Of a stretch of DNA of 64,000 nt, positions 54,864 through 63,096 are shown one piece after another. Source of the DNA: Anaerolineae bacterium. Its GTDB lineage: Bacteria > Chloroflexota > Anaerolineae > Aggregatilineales > Phototrophicaceae. The stretch covers positions 24,008-88,007 of the forward strand of contig JALHNB010000008.1 of NCBI GenBank assembly GCA_022843745.1. Reading direction: 5' to 3'. Position 1 is the first letter of the stretch, and every line of letters begins with the position of its first letter. The notes under the pieces are model-generated. The model was not told where the DNA came from, did not search any database, and worked only from the letters and a program-made list of their open reading frames with translations. A program made the translations under genes and the position numbers.

Positions 54864-54897
54864 ATTATGCAGGCAAATTATGGAGGAATTATGGAGA
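54864..54897 (-). promoter_or_regulatory. Three direct repeats, putative OmpR-type regulator site of the efflux operon
   Basis: On the minus strand TCTCCATAAT (54897-54888), CCTCCATAAT (54886-54877) and CCTGCATAAT (54873-54864) lie in a row at steps of 11 and 13 bases, 60 bases before the first gene. OmpR/PhoB-family regulators bind such phased direct repeats, and the operon encodes one. A candidate weak -10 (TATGAA) follows the last copy. Confidence 0.65.
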
Positions 54898-54963
54898 AGT
54901 GTTGAATCGAAGATGAAAACTTAAGTAGAAAACCGGAGTTGCGCTAACCTGGAACAAGGGGTT

Positions 54964-54994
54964 TATGGGGGCGCACCGCTGTGCGCCCTTACAG
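54964..54994. repeat. Degenerate copy of the GGGGCGCAC palindromic repeat
   Basis: GGGCGCAC (54969-54976), CGCT, GTGCGCCC (54981-54988), flanked by TTATGG on the left and TTACAG on the right. It is related to the GTAGGGGCG palindromes with a GCACGGCTGTGC-type core and sits between the efflux operon and the glycosidase-SUMF1 gene. Confidence 0.65.
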
Positions 54995-55026
54995 ATATTA
55001 ACCGTTTACGCAGATACTTCAGGCGA

Positions 55027-56934
55027 CTATAGTCTGTGTAAAAGGTCTACGGCGCAGCGGAAACCAATTGTCCCACAGCGATCCAGCCCAGAATACATGA
55101 GCAAAAATTTAGCGCCAAATTGCGGCGACTGATGACCGCCATCGGCATACCAATACGAGCCTGTGACCTGGTAATCCATACCGCCTTTCAGAATGCAGAA
55201 GCGCGTCCGCCCATCGCTGCGTTCGCTTTCCGTCCAGTTCCAGACGCGGTTTGCGCCATAACCGGCTTGCCCTCGTTCCTGCGCCACCTGCCATTCTTCT
55301 TCAGTTGGCAGGCGTTTACCAGCCCACGCAGCGTAGGCCCGCGCATCGTCCAGATCAATATACACCACAGGAAAATCTTCTTTGCCTGCTGGTGGAGCGC
55401 CGTTGACCCAATGTTTGAGGAAATTTTCGGCGTGTTTCGGCTGATAGCCGCTGGCCTGCAAGAACGCCTGAAACTGTCGATTCGTGACTTCGCTGCGGTC
55501 AATCGCATAGGGCGAGAGCGTTACGGCGCGTTGAATGGTCGTATTTTGGTGCAGATTCGGTATCCACAAATCCACAGGCGGCACACTCTCATAAAAGCCG
55601 CACTCTCGAATCCTGTAAACCACGTCGAGAGTCAGTTCGCCACCGTCTACAGCGGCCATATCCGGAGGCACTTGTTGATAAGGTGCGGTGGCTGTCACAG
55701 GCTTGAGTTCGATGGTCAACTCTGGAAAAGTGGTATCCTGCACCTGTTCCACGATTGCACCACGCTGCTTGGTCAGAAAATTCTGAAATACTTCATCCGG
55801 CGCACTCACAACCGCAAACGCCGCCACGCCACGCGCTTCGATTCGCCCCCCAGCTTTTTGCGCCCGTTCACCTGTGAGCAGATTATAGATTTTGCCCTGT
55901 ACGGACAAACATTCGCCTTCGATAGGCTGCTCCGTTCGGTTAACCAGCGTCCAGAGCGTGATTCCAGCACCCTCCCACTGATTCGCGTAAACACCTTCGA
56001 TCAGCGTCGGCACGAGTGGAGTCCATTTTCCGGTGGCAAACAGCTTCGAAAATTGGCGCTGAACGGGCAGGATCGCCCGCAAAATCGCGCGGTCACGAGC
56101 ATTCCAACCCACCCATGACGCAAACACATTCTCCCATACCAGCATTCCCACGCCGTTCATCCACGAGGTTTGCAGTTCCGACGTGTGATCGCGATCCCAG
56201 CGCCGAATCATGTGCAGCATATGGCGTTGTTCGAACCATTTGTTGCGCAGAACCCCCGGCACATCGCTGTCCTTAAACGCCTGCGCCCACGACATATGGT
56301 GATCGTTGACATTCGCCAGTGGCAGATCAATCTCGCCTTCCAGCACCACGCCCTCGCGTATCGCATCGAGCCGTGCCCGCATTTCTGGCGCACCTCTGTC
56401 CATTGTGTCGAGAAAAATGCCGTCCGCCTCAATCGCGCCGACGAACTCCGCCAGCATCTCAATATCCGATCTGCCCTCGCGGTGGGTGTCGGTATCCCAG
56501 GGGTTATAGCACAGGAAAACCGTGATGCCCCGCTTGTGAGCAGCGCGACTCAATTCCCGCAAAGCGTCCAGACCACCCGGCATATCGCGGTAAAAATCAT
56601 ACTGGTTGCGGTCATCGAAACCGATGCGCGGGTAGGCCTGCCACAGCACAAAGGCATCATAGCCGCCGAAATCGCGCTCACCCTGATCCAGGAAAGCGTC
56701 CATTGTGTAGCGTCCATTGCGATAATCATAAAAAAGCTCATCGCACATCATGATAAAGCAGCAGGAGAAGCAGCTTTGCGCCCACTCAAAATCCGGGCGT
56801 TGGTACAGGCTGTCATCATAATTCAGTTCAGCGCGTTGGCTGTCTCGCCATTCGTGCAAAAACTTCACCCACGCTTCACGCTCGGAAGCGTCTACCGGGG
56901 CAGGAATAATCGGTGCAATCGGATAAGTTGTCAT
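55027..56934 (-). CDS. Glycoside hydrolase-like TIM barrel fused to a SUMF1/FGE-like domain
   Basis: A 635-residue protein begun at ATG 56934 (MTTYPIAPI), with AAGGA 13 bases ahead; an in-frame TTG at 56955 is a second choice. There is no signal peptide, so it is cytoplasmic. Residues 1-330 look like a TIM-barrel hydrolase: RGITVFLCYNPWD, EADGIFLDTMDRG (Asp as possible nucleophile) and GVVLEGEI. A beta domain follows. The last 180 residues form a SUMF1 domain (SPYAIDRSEVTNRQFQAFL, GKRLPTEEEWQ, CGTIGFRCAV). The two active cysteines of true formylglycine-generating enzymes are not in their usual place, so this domain more likely binds than oxidises. The pairing is unusual; it lies at the end of the sugar locus. 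Confidence 0.72.
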   Translation of the reverse strand: MTTYPIAPIIPAPVDASEREAWVKFLHEWRDSQRAELNYDDSLYQRPDFEWAQSCFSCCFIMMCDELFYDYRNGRYTMDAFLDQGERDFGGYDAFVLWQAYPRIGFDDRNQYDFYRDMPGGLDALRELSRAAHKRGITVFLCYNPWDTDTHREGRSDIEMLAEFVGAIEADGIFLDTMDRGAPEMRARLDAIREGVVLEGEIDLPLANVNDHHMSWAQAFKDSDVPGVLRNKWFEQRHMLHMIRRWDRDHTSELQTSWMNGVGMLVWENVFASWVGWNARDRAILRAILPVQRQFSKLFATGKWTPLVPTLIEGVYANQWEGAGITLWTLVNRTEQPIEGECLSVQGKIYNLLTGERAQKAGGRIEARGVAAFAVVSAPDEVFQNFLTKQRGAIVEQVQDTTFPELTIELKPVTATAPYQQVPPDMAAVDGGELTLDVVYRIRECGFYESVPPVDLWIPNLHQNTTIQRAVTLSPYAIDRSEVTNRQFQAFLQASGYQPKHAENFLKHWVNGAPPAGKEDFPVVYIDLDDARAYAAWAGKRLPTEEEWQVAQERGQAGYGANRVWNWTESERSDGRTRFCILKGGMDYQVTGSYWYADGGHQSPQFGAKFLLMYSGLDRCGTIGFRCAVDLLHRL

Positions 56935-57003
56935 TTTAAAAATGTATTCCTTCAACTTGAGATGTAAATTTTATGGGGGTCAAATTCATAGGCTTATCCG
57001 CCA

Positions 57004-57017
57004 GGGGTTCAAACCCC
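57004..57017. repeat. Short palindrome in the glycosidase/diiron-protein gap
   Basis: GGGGTT and AACCCC separated by two bases, in the string CCAGGGGTTCAAACCCCGAC. It resembles a tRNA T-arm but no tRNA can be folded round it (see the rejected list). The remainder of the 194-base gap shows nothing else. Confidence 0.4.
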
Positions 57018-57128
57018 GACTGCCAGAAATCAAACCTGTTAAAGAGGTTAATGTAAGTCGCGAGATACGTTTTTGAACGCCTTCAGTGAGTTTGGATTTT
57101 GGCAGCCGGATATTTTAATGCCTGGCTT

Positions 57129-58442
57129 TTACTTCAACGCTGCCAGTTTCTCCGCCTTCGCGATCATCGCGTCCGCAATCGCGCGGATTTCCTGGCGCTC
57201 AACGTCCGTTGCCTGATCGACCATCGCTTTGACCAATGCCTCACAACGGTCACGAATGGCGTTTGGATCGGGGTTCTCCGTCTTGCGTCGCTGGAGCAGC
57301 TCTGTCAGCCAGCGATTGCCGTAGGAAGCATGAATCGTTTCGTCTGCCCAATCAAAATCCATGTCGTGCTGGCTGACGTTATCGGCGTATTCTTTAAAAC
57401 TTTTGATACGCTCCGGCTTGCGCTTGATATTTTTCGTCTCAAAATAGAACAGCATTCCCAGGCGATAAATCGGGTCTTGCCCAAACGCCGCCTGATAAAT
57501 ATACGTCCCCAGCGGCAGTTCGCTCGGCTCAAAACCCCACTGCCGCAGCCGTTCATAGCCCATGATGCAGTGACGCGCTTCATCATATGTCCAACGCGCC
57601 GCATCCAGCACGAATTCCCAATCAAGTTCATCGGCGAAGGCATTGAGGAGCGCCCCGCCTGTTTCCACTGCCCACACCTCATTCAGATGGCTGACCGCGC
57701 TCCGCAGTTGCAGACGCAGGCCGTCTCCGTAAGGAAACGTCGGGTCAATCACATCCGGCCAGTAGTAGCACACTTCGCGGAAACGATGATCACGCGCAGG
57801 GATTTGCGCCAGCGCGAACGGCACTCTACCGGGAATTTCAATCGGTGCGTCGGGTTGATTTTCGACAGGGTCAAGGCCGATCCCGCCAATCGCATCCAGC
57901 AGCGTTTGAAGTTCTTCTACCCAGGCATCCGCCGCTGCTTTCGCTTCGGGCATATAAGTCTGCATCAGCGGCAGCATGTCACTCATCAGGCGAATCTGCT
58001 CGTCCTTTTCCTGGATCGCCAGCCGAATAAACCTGATGCTCGGCCCGTCGCCAATGCCATCCGCCAGCGCCAGATAATCCTGATAGGCTTTGCGCAGCGC
58101 GGGCTTAAACACTTCCAGCAGCGACCTGTACATCGCCAGCGCGTTGGGCGCGTTGCGGGCTTCGCTGACCAGATTCATCAGCGCACTTTCGCTGCCGATC
58201 TCCATCATGCGGTTGGGATAGCGCAGTTCAAACACGCGTGTCCGCATATCGTCCGCCGTTTTCGCGTCCTGCCAGATAAGCTGCGGCAGCTTCGTTTTCA
58301 CTTCGAGAGGGCCGATTGCCGCCAGCCATCCGGCCTGCGTGATAATCAGCGATTGCTCCACGAAAAAAAAGCGCTTCAGAATCACAGCCGTATCGTGGCG
58401 CATCAGTTTGGCACGACGATGTTGTCCCGGTAAATATGCCAA
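57129..58442 (-). CDS. DUF455-like ferritin-fold diiron protein
   Basis: A ferritin-like protein of about 437 residues. I start it at TTG 58442, directly after the DeoC-type gene stop, because GGAGGG lies eight bases upstream; the longer frame upstream overlaps that gene. Near the C-terminus a four-helix bundle carries two ExxH pairs and extra Glu: HLNEVWAVE (about 252), TYDEARH (286-290), LFYFETK (333-337) and WADETIH (366-370), the classic carboxylate-bridged diiron pattern. The N-terminal half is helical and may be a decayed second bundle. The family resemblance is to DUF455 proteins, whose function is unknown. It is transcribed with an aldolase and a sugar kinase. Confidence 0.72.
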   Translation of the reverse strand: MAYLPGQHRRAKLMRHDTAVILKRFFFVEQSLIITQAGWLAAIGPLEVKTKLPQLIWQDAKTADDMRTRVFELRYPNRMMEIGSESALMNLVSEARNAPNALAMYRSLLEVFKPALRKAYQDYLALADGIGDGPSIRFIRLAIQEKDEQIRLMSDMLPLMQTYMPEAKAAADAWVEELQTLLDAIGGIGLDPVENQPDAPIEIPGRVPFALAQIPARDHRFREVCYYWPDVIDPTFPYGDGLRLQLRSAVSHLNEVWAVETGGALLNAFADELDWEFVLDAARWTYDEARHCIMGYERLRQWGFEPSELPLGTYIYQAAFGQDPIYRLGMLFYFETKNIKRKPERIKSFKEYADNVSQHDMDFDWADETIHASYGNRWLTELLQRRKTENPDPNAIRDRCEALVKAMVDQATDVERQEIRAIADAMIAKAEKLAALK

Positions 58443-58443
58443 T

Positions 58444-59145
58444 CTAGTATCCCTCCGCGTCGCCTTCAATGCCCTCGATAATCTGAGGGGCGCTGCTGGT
58501 GCCAAGCAGTTCTGCACCTGCCTCTAACAATGCAATCGACTTCTCATAACTATTGATTTTCCCCGATGCCTTGACCTTGCCCTTCGCGCTGATTGCCGCG
58601 CGGATCAGGCGAATGTCTTCCGGCGTCGCGGCGATGGCAGCCGGGCCAAAACCGCTGGAATTTTTGATCCAGGGGATACCTGCCTGGTCAAGAAGCTGCG
58701 CGGCGTGGCGTTTTTCATCATCGCTTTTCAGAAATCCGAACTCCAGCATAGCCTTAATCGGCCTGCCTTCTGCGGCCTTAAAAATCTGGTGCGCTTCGTC
58801 TGCGAATTCGTCGTACATGCCGGAGAGAAAAAAGCCCATATTCGGCTCATAATCAATCTCGTCAGCTCCCAGCGCCAGACATTCGCGAATCAGATTGATT
58901 TTCGCGTATATGGTCTCATGTCCAACCCCCAGGCTGATACACGTCGCCACCTTAATATCCGTCCCACGCAGCCGTTCGCGTGCCAACCTCACCCAGCACA
59001 TGGGGATCATCGCCGCGTTAAAGCCATACTGAATGCAGCTTTCCAGGTGCGCCTCAATCATATCGCGGGTCGCGTTCGGGCTGACCTGCGTAAATTGGAT
59101 ACGCTTGGCAAGCGCTGATTTTGTCAATGTTCGTGCGTTAATCAA
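58444..59145 (-). CDS. DeoC-type deoxyribose-phosphate aldolase family protein
   Basis: Class I aldolase of the DeoC family, 233 residues from TTG 59145, which has GAGGGG six bases upstream; an ATG at 59178 would overlap the kinase gene by 23 bases with a weaker site. All three E. coli DeoC active residues have counterparts: the Asp in GADEIDYEPNMG, the Schiff-base Lys in PWIKNSSGFGP and the second Lys in GKVKASGKINSYE. The family splits 2-deoxyribose 5-phosphate into glyceraldehyde 3-phosphate and acetaldehyde. Similarity is moderate (IKNSSG for the usual VKTSTG), so another aldol substrate is possible. Confidence 0.83.
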   Translation of the reverse strand: MINARTLTKSALAKRIQFTQVSPNATRDMIEAHLESCIQYGFNAAMIPMCWVRLARERLRGTDIKVATCISLGVGHETIYAKINLIRECLALGADEIDYEPNMGFFLSGMYDEFADEAHQIFKAAEGRPIKAMLEFGFLKSDDEKRHAAQLLDQAGIPWIKNSSGFGPAAIAATPEDIRLIRAAISAKGKVKASGKINSYEKSIALLEAGAELLGTSSAPQIIEGIEGDAEGY

Positions 59146-59155
59146 ATTAAACCCC

Positions 59156-60082
59156 TCATCTGCTACTAAACAGCTCATCTACCTGCTCGCGCCGCGCCAG
59201 CGCCGGGATCACCCCCAGTTTGGAACAGGCCAGCGCCCCCGCGCAGTTTGCGAATCGAACTGCATCGAGCAAATTTTTGCCCTCTGCCAGCGCAACCGCT
59301 AAGGCGGCGTTAAAGGCGTCCCCTGCCCCGGTGGTATCGACAATCTCTCCCGGTGACACCCCAGGCACTTCCACTAGTCCAGCGTCCGCGATGACCAGCG
59401 CGCCTTTTCCGCCCTGCGTCACGATCAGATTTTTTACGCCCTGCCCCCGCAGTTGATTCGCCAGCTCAAGTGTCGGCGTGGGATCATCGGGCGACAAACC
59501 CATCAGAATGCGCAGTTCGGTTTCATTCGGCGTCAGATAGTCGACATTTTGCAGCACTGCGTTTTCGAGTTTGCTGGCTGGTGCAGGGTTCAAAATCGTG
59601 CGAACACCGTGCTTTTTGCCGAGTTCGACAGCTTTGGCAGCGGCGGCTGTCGGCAGTTCCAGCACGGTCATGACGACATCGCTGTGGGCAATCTGCGCTT
59701 CCAGCTTCTCGACAAATGCGCCGTCCATCAGCTTGTTCGCGCCCATGTCAAGGATGATGCCGTTTTCGCCCTTCTCGTTCAGGATGATGAAGCCAACACC
59801 CGTCGCCATCTGCTGCGTTTTTTGCAGATAGGTCGTATCCACACCTTCTGCCGCGTACAGATCAACGGCGATCTCGCCAAGCTTATCGTCGCCGATGATG
59901 CCCGCGAAATAGGACTGCGCACCGAGTCGCGCAGTGGCGACGGCCTGATTCGAGCCTTTGCCACCCGGCCCCATGTCAAAATCTGAGCCAAACAGCGTTT
60001 CGCCAAAAATCGGCATATGTGTGGTGCGGATGGTCATACCAACCGCGAAACTGCCAACAATCGTAATAATCGGTTTTGCCAT
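59156..60082 (-). CDS. rbsK: PfkB-family sugar kinase (ribokinase/deoxyribokinase type)
   Basis: Phosphorylates a pentose with ATP, 308 residues. Signatures are GGKGSNQAVATARLGA near the start and DTTGAGDAFNAALAVAL with the catalytic Asp near residue 255; NPAPASKLENAVLQNVDYL and PNETE are typical of ribokinase. Since the next gene is a DeoC-type aldolase, the true substrate may be deoxyribose (DeoK role), but sequence alone favours ribokinase as the closest family. It follows the GntR regulator gene by 18 bases in the same direction. Confidence 0.9.
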   Translation of the reverse strand: MAKPIITIVGSFAVGMTIRTTHMPIFGETLFGSDFDMGPGGKGSNQAVATARLGAQSYFAGIIGDDKLGEIAVDLYAAEGVDTTYLQKTQQMATGVGFIILNEKGENGIILDMGANKLMDGAFVEKLEAQIAHSDVVMTVLELPTAAAAKAVELGKKHGVRTILNPAPASKLENAVLQNVDYLTPNETELRILMGLSPDDPTPTLELANQLRGQGVKNLIVTQGGKGALVIADAGLVEVPGVSPGEIVDTTGAGDAFNAALAVALAEGKNLLDAVRFANCAGALACSKLGVIPALARREQVDELFSSR

Positions 60083-60100
60083 AAGCTTATTTTTTCGTTG

Positions 60101-60895
60101 TTACCCGCCAGGGGTATATTCCTCGCTAAATGTGCGCTGCGTATGATCGATCTTTTTGTCGCGCTTAAACGTCGCCGACAGCTTGAAACGCTCACCCTTG
60201 AACCACAGATTTGAAAGCTCAATCGGCGATTCGTCGCTCAGGTAGACGATTTGCTCGGCGAACATCACAGGCCGCGATTCAGAAATGTTGAGCAGACTCG
60301 CGATCTCTGAGTCTGCGACGCGGGCCTCAAACGAGCGCCGTCCCCAGTCCAGTTCCAGACCCAGATGCTCTTCCAGCACTTCGAAAAGTCGATAGCGTGT
60401 GAAATCATAGTGTTCAATCCCCTGACAGCGCGTATAAGGGATGTAGTTTTCCAGGATCACCAGCGGCTCGCCGCCGATACTGCGCAAACGCTTCAGAAAA
60501 AATACCTCGTCGCCAGGTCGCAAGCCGAGCAGCGAGGTCACATTTTCGACTGGCTGGATAATCGACTGCTCAATAACCTGTGTTTCAAAGCCGATTCCGC
60601 GCACAATTAAGTCTTCAGAGAAAGTCACAAATCGCTCGGCAAGAGGCTGTTCCAGTATAGAAGAAGCGACAAATGTGCCACGCCCATGAATACGCGTGAA
60701 CAAACCTTCCTCGATCAGTTCCATGATCGCTTTACGCATTGTCCCTCTGCTGACACCCAACTCAATCGCCAAATCGGTCTCGGCCTTCAGCTTATAGTGT
60801 TCCGGCCACGCGCCGTGCTTAACCTGCTGGCGCAACCAATCCTTGATCTGTTGATAGATCGGCGTTGGGACTTCGCGATCTAACTCATGCGTCAT
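60101..60895 (-). CDS. GntR-family transcriptional regulator with UTRA domain
   Basis: Sugar-responsive repressor or activator, 264 residues. It starts at ATG 60895 (MTHELDREVPTPIYQQIKDW) with GAAGGG at proper spacing; a longer frame upstream is not used. The winged helix (about 12-80) has the GntR pattern KAETDLAIELGVSRGTMRKA. The UTRA ligand-binding domain (about 95-260) follows, with GDEVFFLKRLRSIGGEPLVI. It is located between the transporter genes and the kinase-aldolase genes on the same strand and most likely controls them in answer to a sugar or phosphosugar. Confidence 0.92.
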   Translation of the reverse strand: MTHELDREVPTPIYQQIKDWLRQQVKHGAWPEHYKLKAETDLAIELGVSRGTMRKAIMELIEEGLFTRIHGRGTFVASSILEQPLAERFVTFSEDLIVRGIGFETQVIEQSIIQPVENVTSLLGLRPGDEVFFLKRLRSIGGEPLVILENYIPYTRCQGIEHYDFTRYRLFEVLEEHLGLELDWGRRSFEARVADSEIASLLNISESRPVMFAEQIVYLSDESPIELSNLWFKGERFKLSATFKRDKKIDHTQRTFSEEYTPGG

Positions 60896-61011
60896 GTACA
60901 GCCCTTCGTGACAATTCCAGCCATTCTTCATCGTGATTTTTGAAGATCGAACATCGCTCTTACGATGCCTAAACCTATAACAGGGTGCTGCGCCCAGCAA
61001 ACTTTTCTACT

Positions 61012-61037
61012 CCCCTCTCCAACGCATTGGAGAGGGG
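61012..61037. repeat. CCCCTCTCC hairpin repeat
   Basis: CCCCTCTCCAA (61012-61022), loop CGCA, TTGGAGAGGGG (61027-61037), followed by CTGGGGGTGAGG. It lies between the sugar permease and the GntR gene and could attenuate transcription. It resembles a known type of interspersed repeat in several phyla, though its identity is my recollection, not a search. Confidence 0.7.
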
Positions 61038-61059
61038 CTGGGGGTGAGGTTGCTTTTAG

Positions 61060-61932
61060 TTACCCCTTCATACCCGTCAACACGATCCCCTTGACGAAAT
61101 ATTTCTGGAACAGCGTGAAGATAATCAGGATTGGTACCGTTGCCAGTGTCGCGGCGGACATCAGCGCAGGCCAGTTCGAGCCGCCTCGCCCCTGGAACAT
61201 TGCCAGTCCCACCGAAATCGTCATGTTATCGACAGAACTCAAGTACAACAGCGGCCCTAGAAAGTCATTCCAATGTCCGACGAACGTAAACATGGCAACG
61301 GTTAGCAGGACAGGTTTCGAAAGCGGCAGGAAAATCTGCCATAGGATTCGGAATGACCCTGCGCCATCCACCCGTGCGGCATCTTCCAGATCACGCGGGA
61401 TACTGAGAAAAAATTGCCGTAACAGGAAGATGTAAAACGGATTGCCGAAAAAGGTCGGCACGATCAGCGGCAGCAGTGTATCCAGCCAGCCTAATGTCCG
61501 AAAAATGATATAAACCGGGATCATAACGACCTGGAACGGCAGCATCATGGTCGCCAAAAGAACGACAAACCACACATCACGCCCCCACCATTTAAGCCGC
61601 GCGAAGCTGTAGGCCACCAGCGTACACGACGTCAATGTGCCGATTTCCGACAAAATGACGATGATGATCGTGTTCATATAAAAGCGGTCAAAGGGAATCG
61701 GCCCACCCCACAGGTTGAGATAATTCTTGACCGTAAACGGCTGCGGGATAAACTCCGGCGGGAAACGGTATGCCTGCCCCGTCTCTTTAAACGAGGTCGA
61801 TACCATCCACAGGAACGGCAACACGAACATCGCGCCCAGCAAAATGAGAATGACCACTCGCAGAATCTCTAAGTAGGGAATACGACGCGGTGGCTTTACT
61901 GTCAGATTTGTTATGTTGGTAATGGCTGCCAT
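61060..61932 (-). CDS. CUT1 sugar ABC transporter permease (MalG type)
   Basis: A carbohydrate permease of 290 residues starting at ATG 61932, with GGAGGAAG ahead and one base shared with the stop of the previous permease (TAATG). About six membrane helices are seen. The inner-membrane EAA loop reads EDAARVDGAGSFRILWQIFLPLSKP, matching in part the EAAxxDGA consensus (here EDAARVDGAG). The N-terminal helix and the KETGQAYRFPPEFIPQPFTVKN-like segment (FPPEFIPQPFT) are typical of MalG relatives. No ATPase is in the window; CUT1 systems often share one. Confidence 0.93.
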   Translation of the reverse strand: MAAITNITNLTVKPPRRIPYLEILRVVILILLGAMFVLPFLWMVSTSFKETGQAYRFPPEFIPQPFTVKNYLNLWGGPIPFDRFYMNTIIIVILSEIGTLTSCTLVAYSFARLKWWGRDVWFVVLLATMMLPFQVVMIPVYIIFRTLGWLDTLLPLIVPTFFGNPFYIFLLRQFFLSIPRDLEDAARVDGAGSFRILWQIFLPLSKPVLLTVAMFTFVGHWNDFLGPLLYLSSVDNMTISVGLAMFQGRGGSNWPALMSAATLATVPILIIFTLFQKYFVKGIVLTGMKG

Positions 61933-62882
61933 TATGCTTCCTCCGCTTCGTAGTAAACCCAACGTCCGGCCAGCTTCAACTGAATCATCGTCAGCGCCAG
62001 GACGATCAGGAACAAAACCCAGGCCATCGCCGAAGCAAGACCCATCTCAAAACCGCGAAACGCCTTTTGATACAGATACAGCACATAGAACAAGGTCGCA
62101 TTTTCCGGCCCGCCGTTGGTGAGGATATAAATCTGCGTAAAAATCTGGAACGAGCCGATAATACCGATCACCAGCGTGAAGAAAATGGTTGAACTCATCA
62201 TCGGCAGCGTGACAAATCGAAACTTATCGAGGACATTTGCGCCGTCAATTTCCGCCGCTTCATACAGATAATCGGGAATCGCCTGCAAACTCGCCAGATA
62301 AATGAGCATCGTTGAGCCGACACCCCACAGACTCATCACGATGACCGCTGGCAGCGCCCAGTATGGACTGCTTAACCAGGGTGGCCCCGTAATGTTGATT
62401 TGATCGAGTAAAAAATTAATGAGGCCAAATTCAGGGTTAAACAGCCAGCGCCACAATACGGCGACTGCTACCCCTGCCGTAACTGAAGGCAGAAAAAAGA
62501 CCGCCCGAAAAAAAAGTTTGACCGCGCCCTGCCCATTGACCAACACCGCCAGAAGCAGCGCCATCGCAAGCTGCAACGGCACGGCGAACACTGTGTACAG
62601 TAGAGTCACACGCAGGCTGTGCCAGAAAAGATTGTCTTGCAGCATTCGCTCAAAATTACGCAGGCCGACATACTTCATCGGCGTGAGCATATCCCACTGT
62701 TGAAGGCTGAGAAAAAGTGAGGCAATAAATGGCCCCAGTGTGAACACAAAAAAGCCGATCAGCCAGGGCGCGGCGAACAGATACCCCGGAAGATTTTTAC
62801 GAATCGCCTGCTGCCAGCGTGGGACTTGCGCCACTGGCTGAAGCGTTGTCGTCGTGTTGTAAGTTTGAAGACCGCTGCTCAT
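61932..62882 (-). CDS. CUT1 sugar ABC transporter permease (MalF type)
   Basis: The partner permease, 316 residues and about six helices after a cytoplasmic N-terminus (MSSGLQTYNTTTTLQPVAQV). The start of the membrane part, PGYLFAAPWLIGFFVFTLGP, is characteristic of MalF/UgpA-type permeases. The coupling loop is YEAAEIDGANVLDKFRFVTLPM, a good EAAxxDGA motif (EAAEIDGA). It should pair with the MalG-type product and the binding protein encoded upstream to import a sugar or polyol. Its gene is separated from the binding protein by a 214-base gap that carries two palindromes. Confidence 0.94.
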   Translation of the reverse strand: MSSGLQTYNTTTTLQPVAQVPRWQQAIRKNLPGYLFAAPWLIGFFVFTLGPFIASLFLSLQQWDMLTPMKYVGLRNFERMLQDNLFWHSLRVTLLYTVFAVPLQLAMALLLAVLVNGQGAVKLFFRAVFFLPSVTAGVAVAVLWRWLFNPEFGLINFLLDQINITGPPWLSSPYWALPAVIVMSLWGVGSTMLIYLASLQAIPDYLYEAAEIDGANVLDKFRFVTLPMMSSTIFFTLVIGIIGSFQIFTQIYILTNGGPENATLFYVLYLYQKAFRGFEMGLASAMAWVLFLIVLALTMIQLKLAGRWVYYEAEEA

Positions 62883-62960
62883 AAAGGCTTATATCCTGTC
62901 TAGTTTGTTTTCATCCCTGCCCGTGAACGCTGTCGAAGAATCCACAAACGGCGATATTTT

Positions 62961-62985
62961 TAGGCGCACACGGCAGTGCGCCCGG
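62961..62985. repeat. Degenerate GGCGCAC palindromic repeat
   Basis: GGCGCAC (62963-62969), ACGGCA, GTGCGCC (62976-62982), a worn copy of the GCACGGCTGTGC-core version. It is 28 bases before a perfect 28-bp member of the same family. Confidence 0.6.
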
Positions 62986-63012
62986 TGCAGATTGCCATAA
63001 AATTGAGATTTT

Positions 63013-63040
63013 GTAGGGGCGAGGCATGCCTCGCCCCTAC
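63013..63040. repeat. Perfect 28-bp palindrome, GTAGGGGCG family
   Basis: Left arm GTAGGGGCGAGGCA (63013-63026) and its exact reverse complement (63027-63040), identical to the copy at 25275-25302. It lies between the binding-protein gene and the permease genes and may lower expression of the permeases relative to the binding protein. Confidence 0.9.
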
Positions 63041-63096
63041 GACAATTACACAAAATCAATCCGCTAGCAGTTCAATCAGGGCTGCGCGAACCGGCT

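Noticed and set aside
56990-57030. tRNA T-arm look-alike (GGGGTTCAAACCCC)
   Set aside because: With a 7-base T-loop the stem pairs in only three positions, and no matching acceptor, D or anticodon arm is found within 80 bases on either strand.
60896-61000. Extended N-terminus for the GntR regulator
   Set aside because: The DNA-binding domain begins right after the ATG at 60895, which has its own ribosome site; the extension is not family-like.
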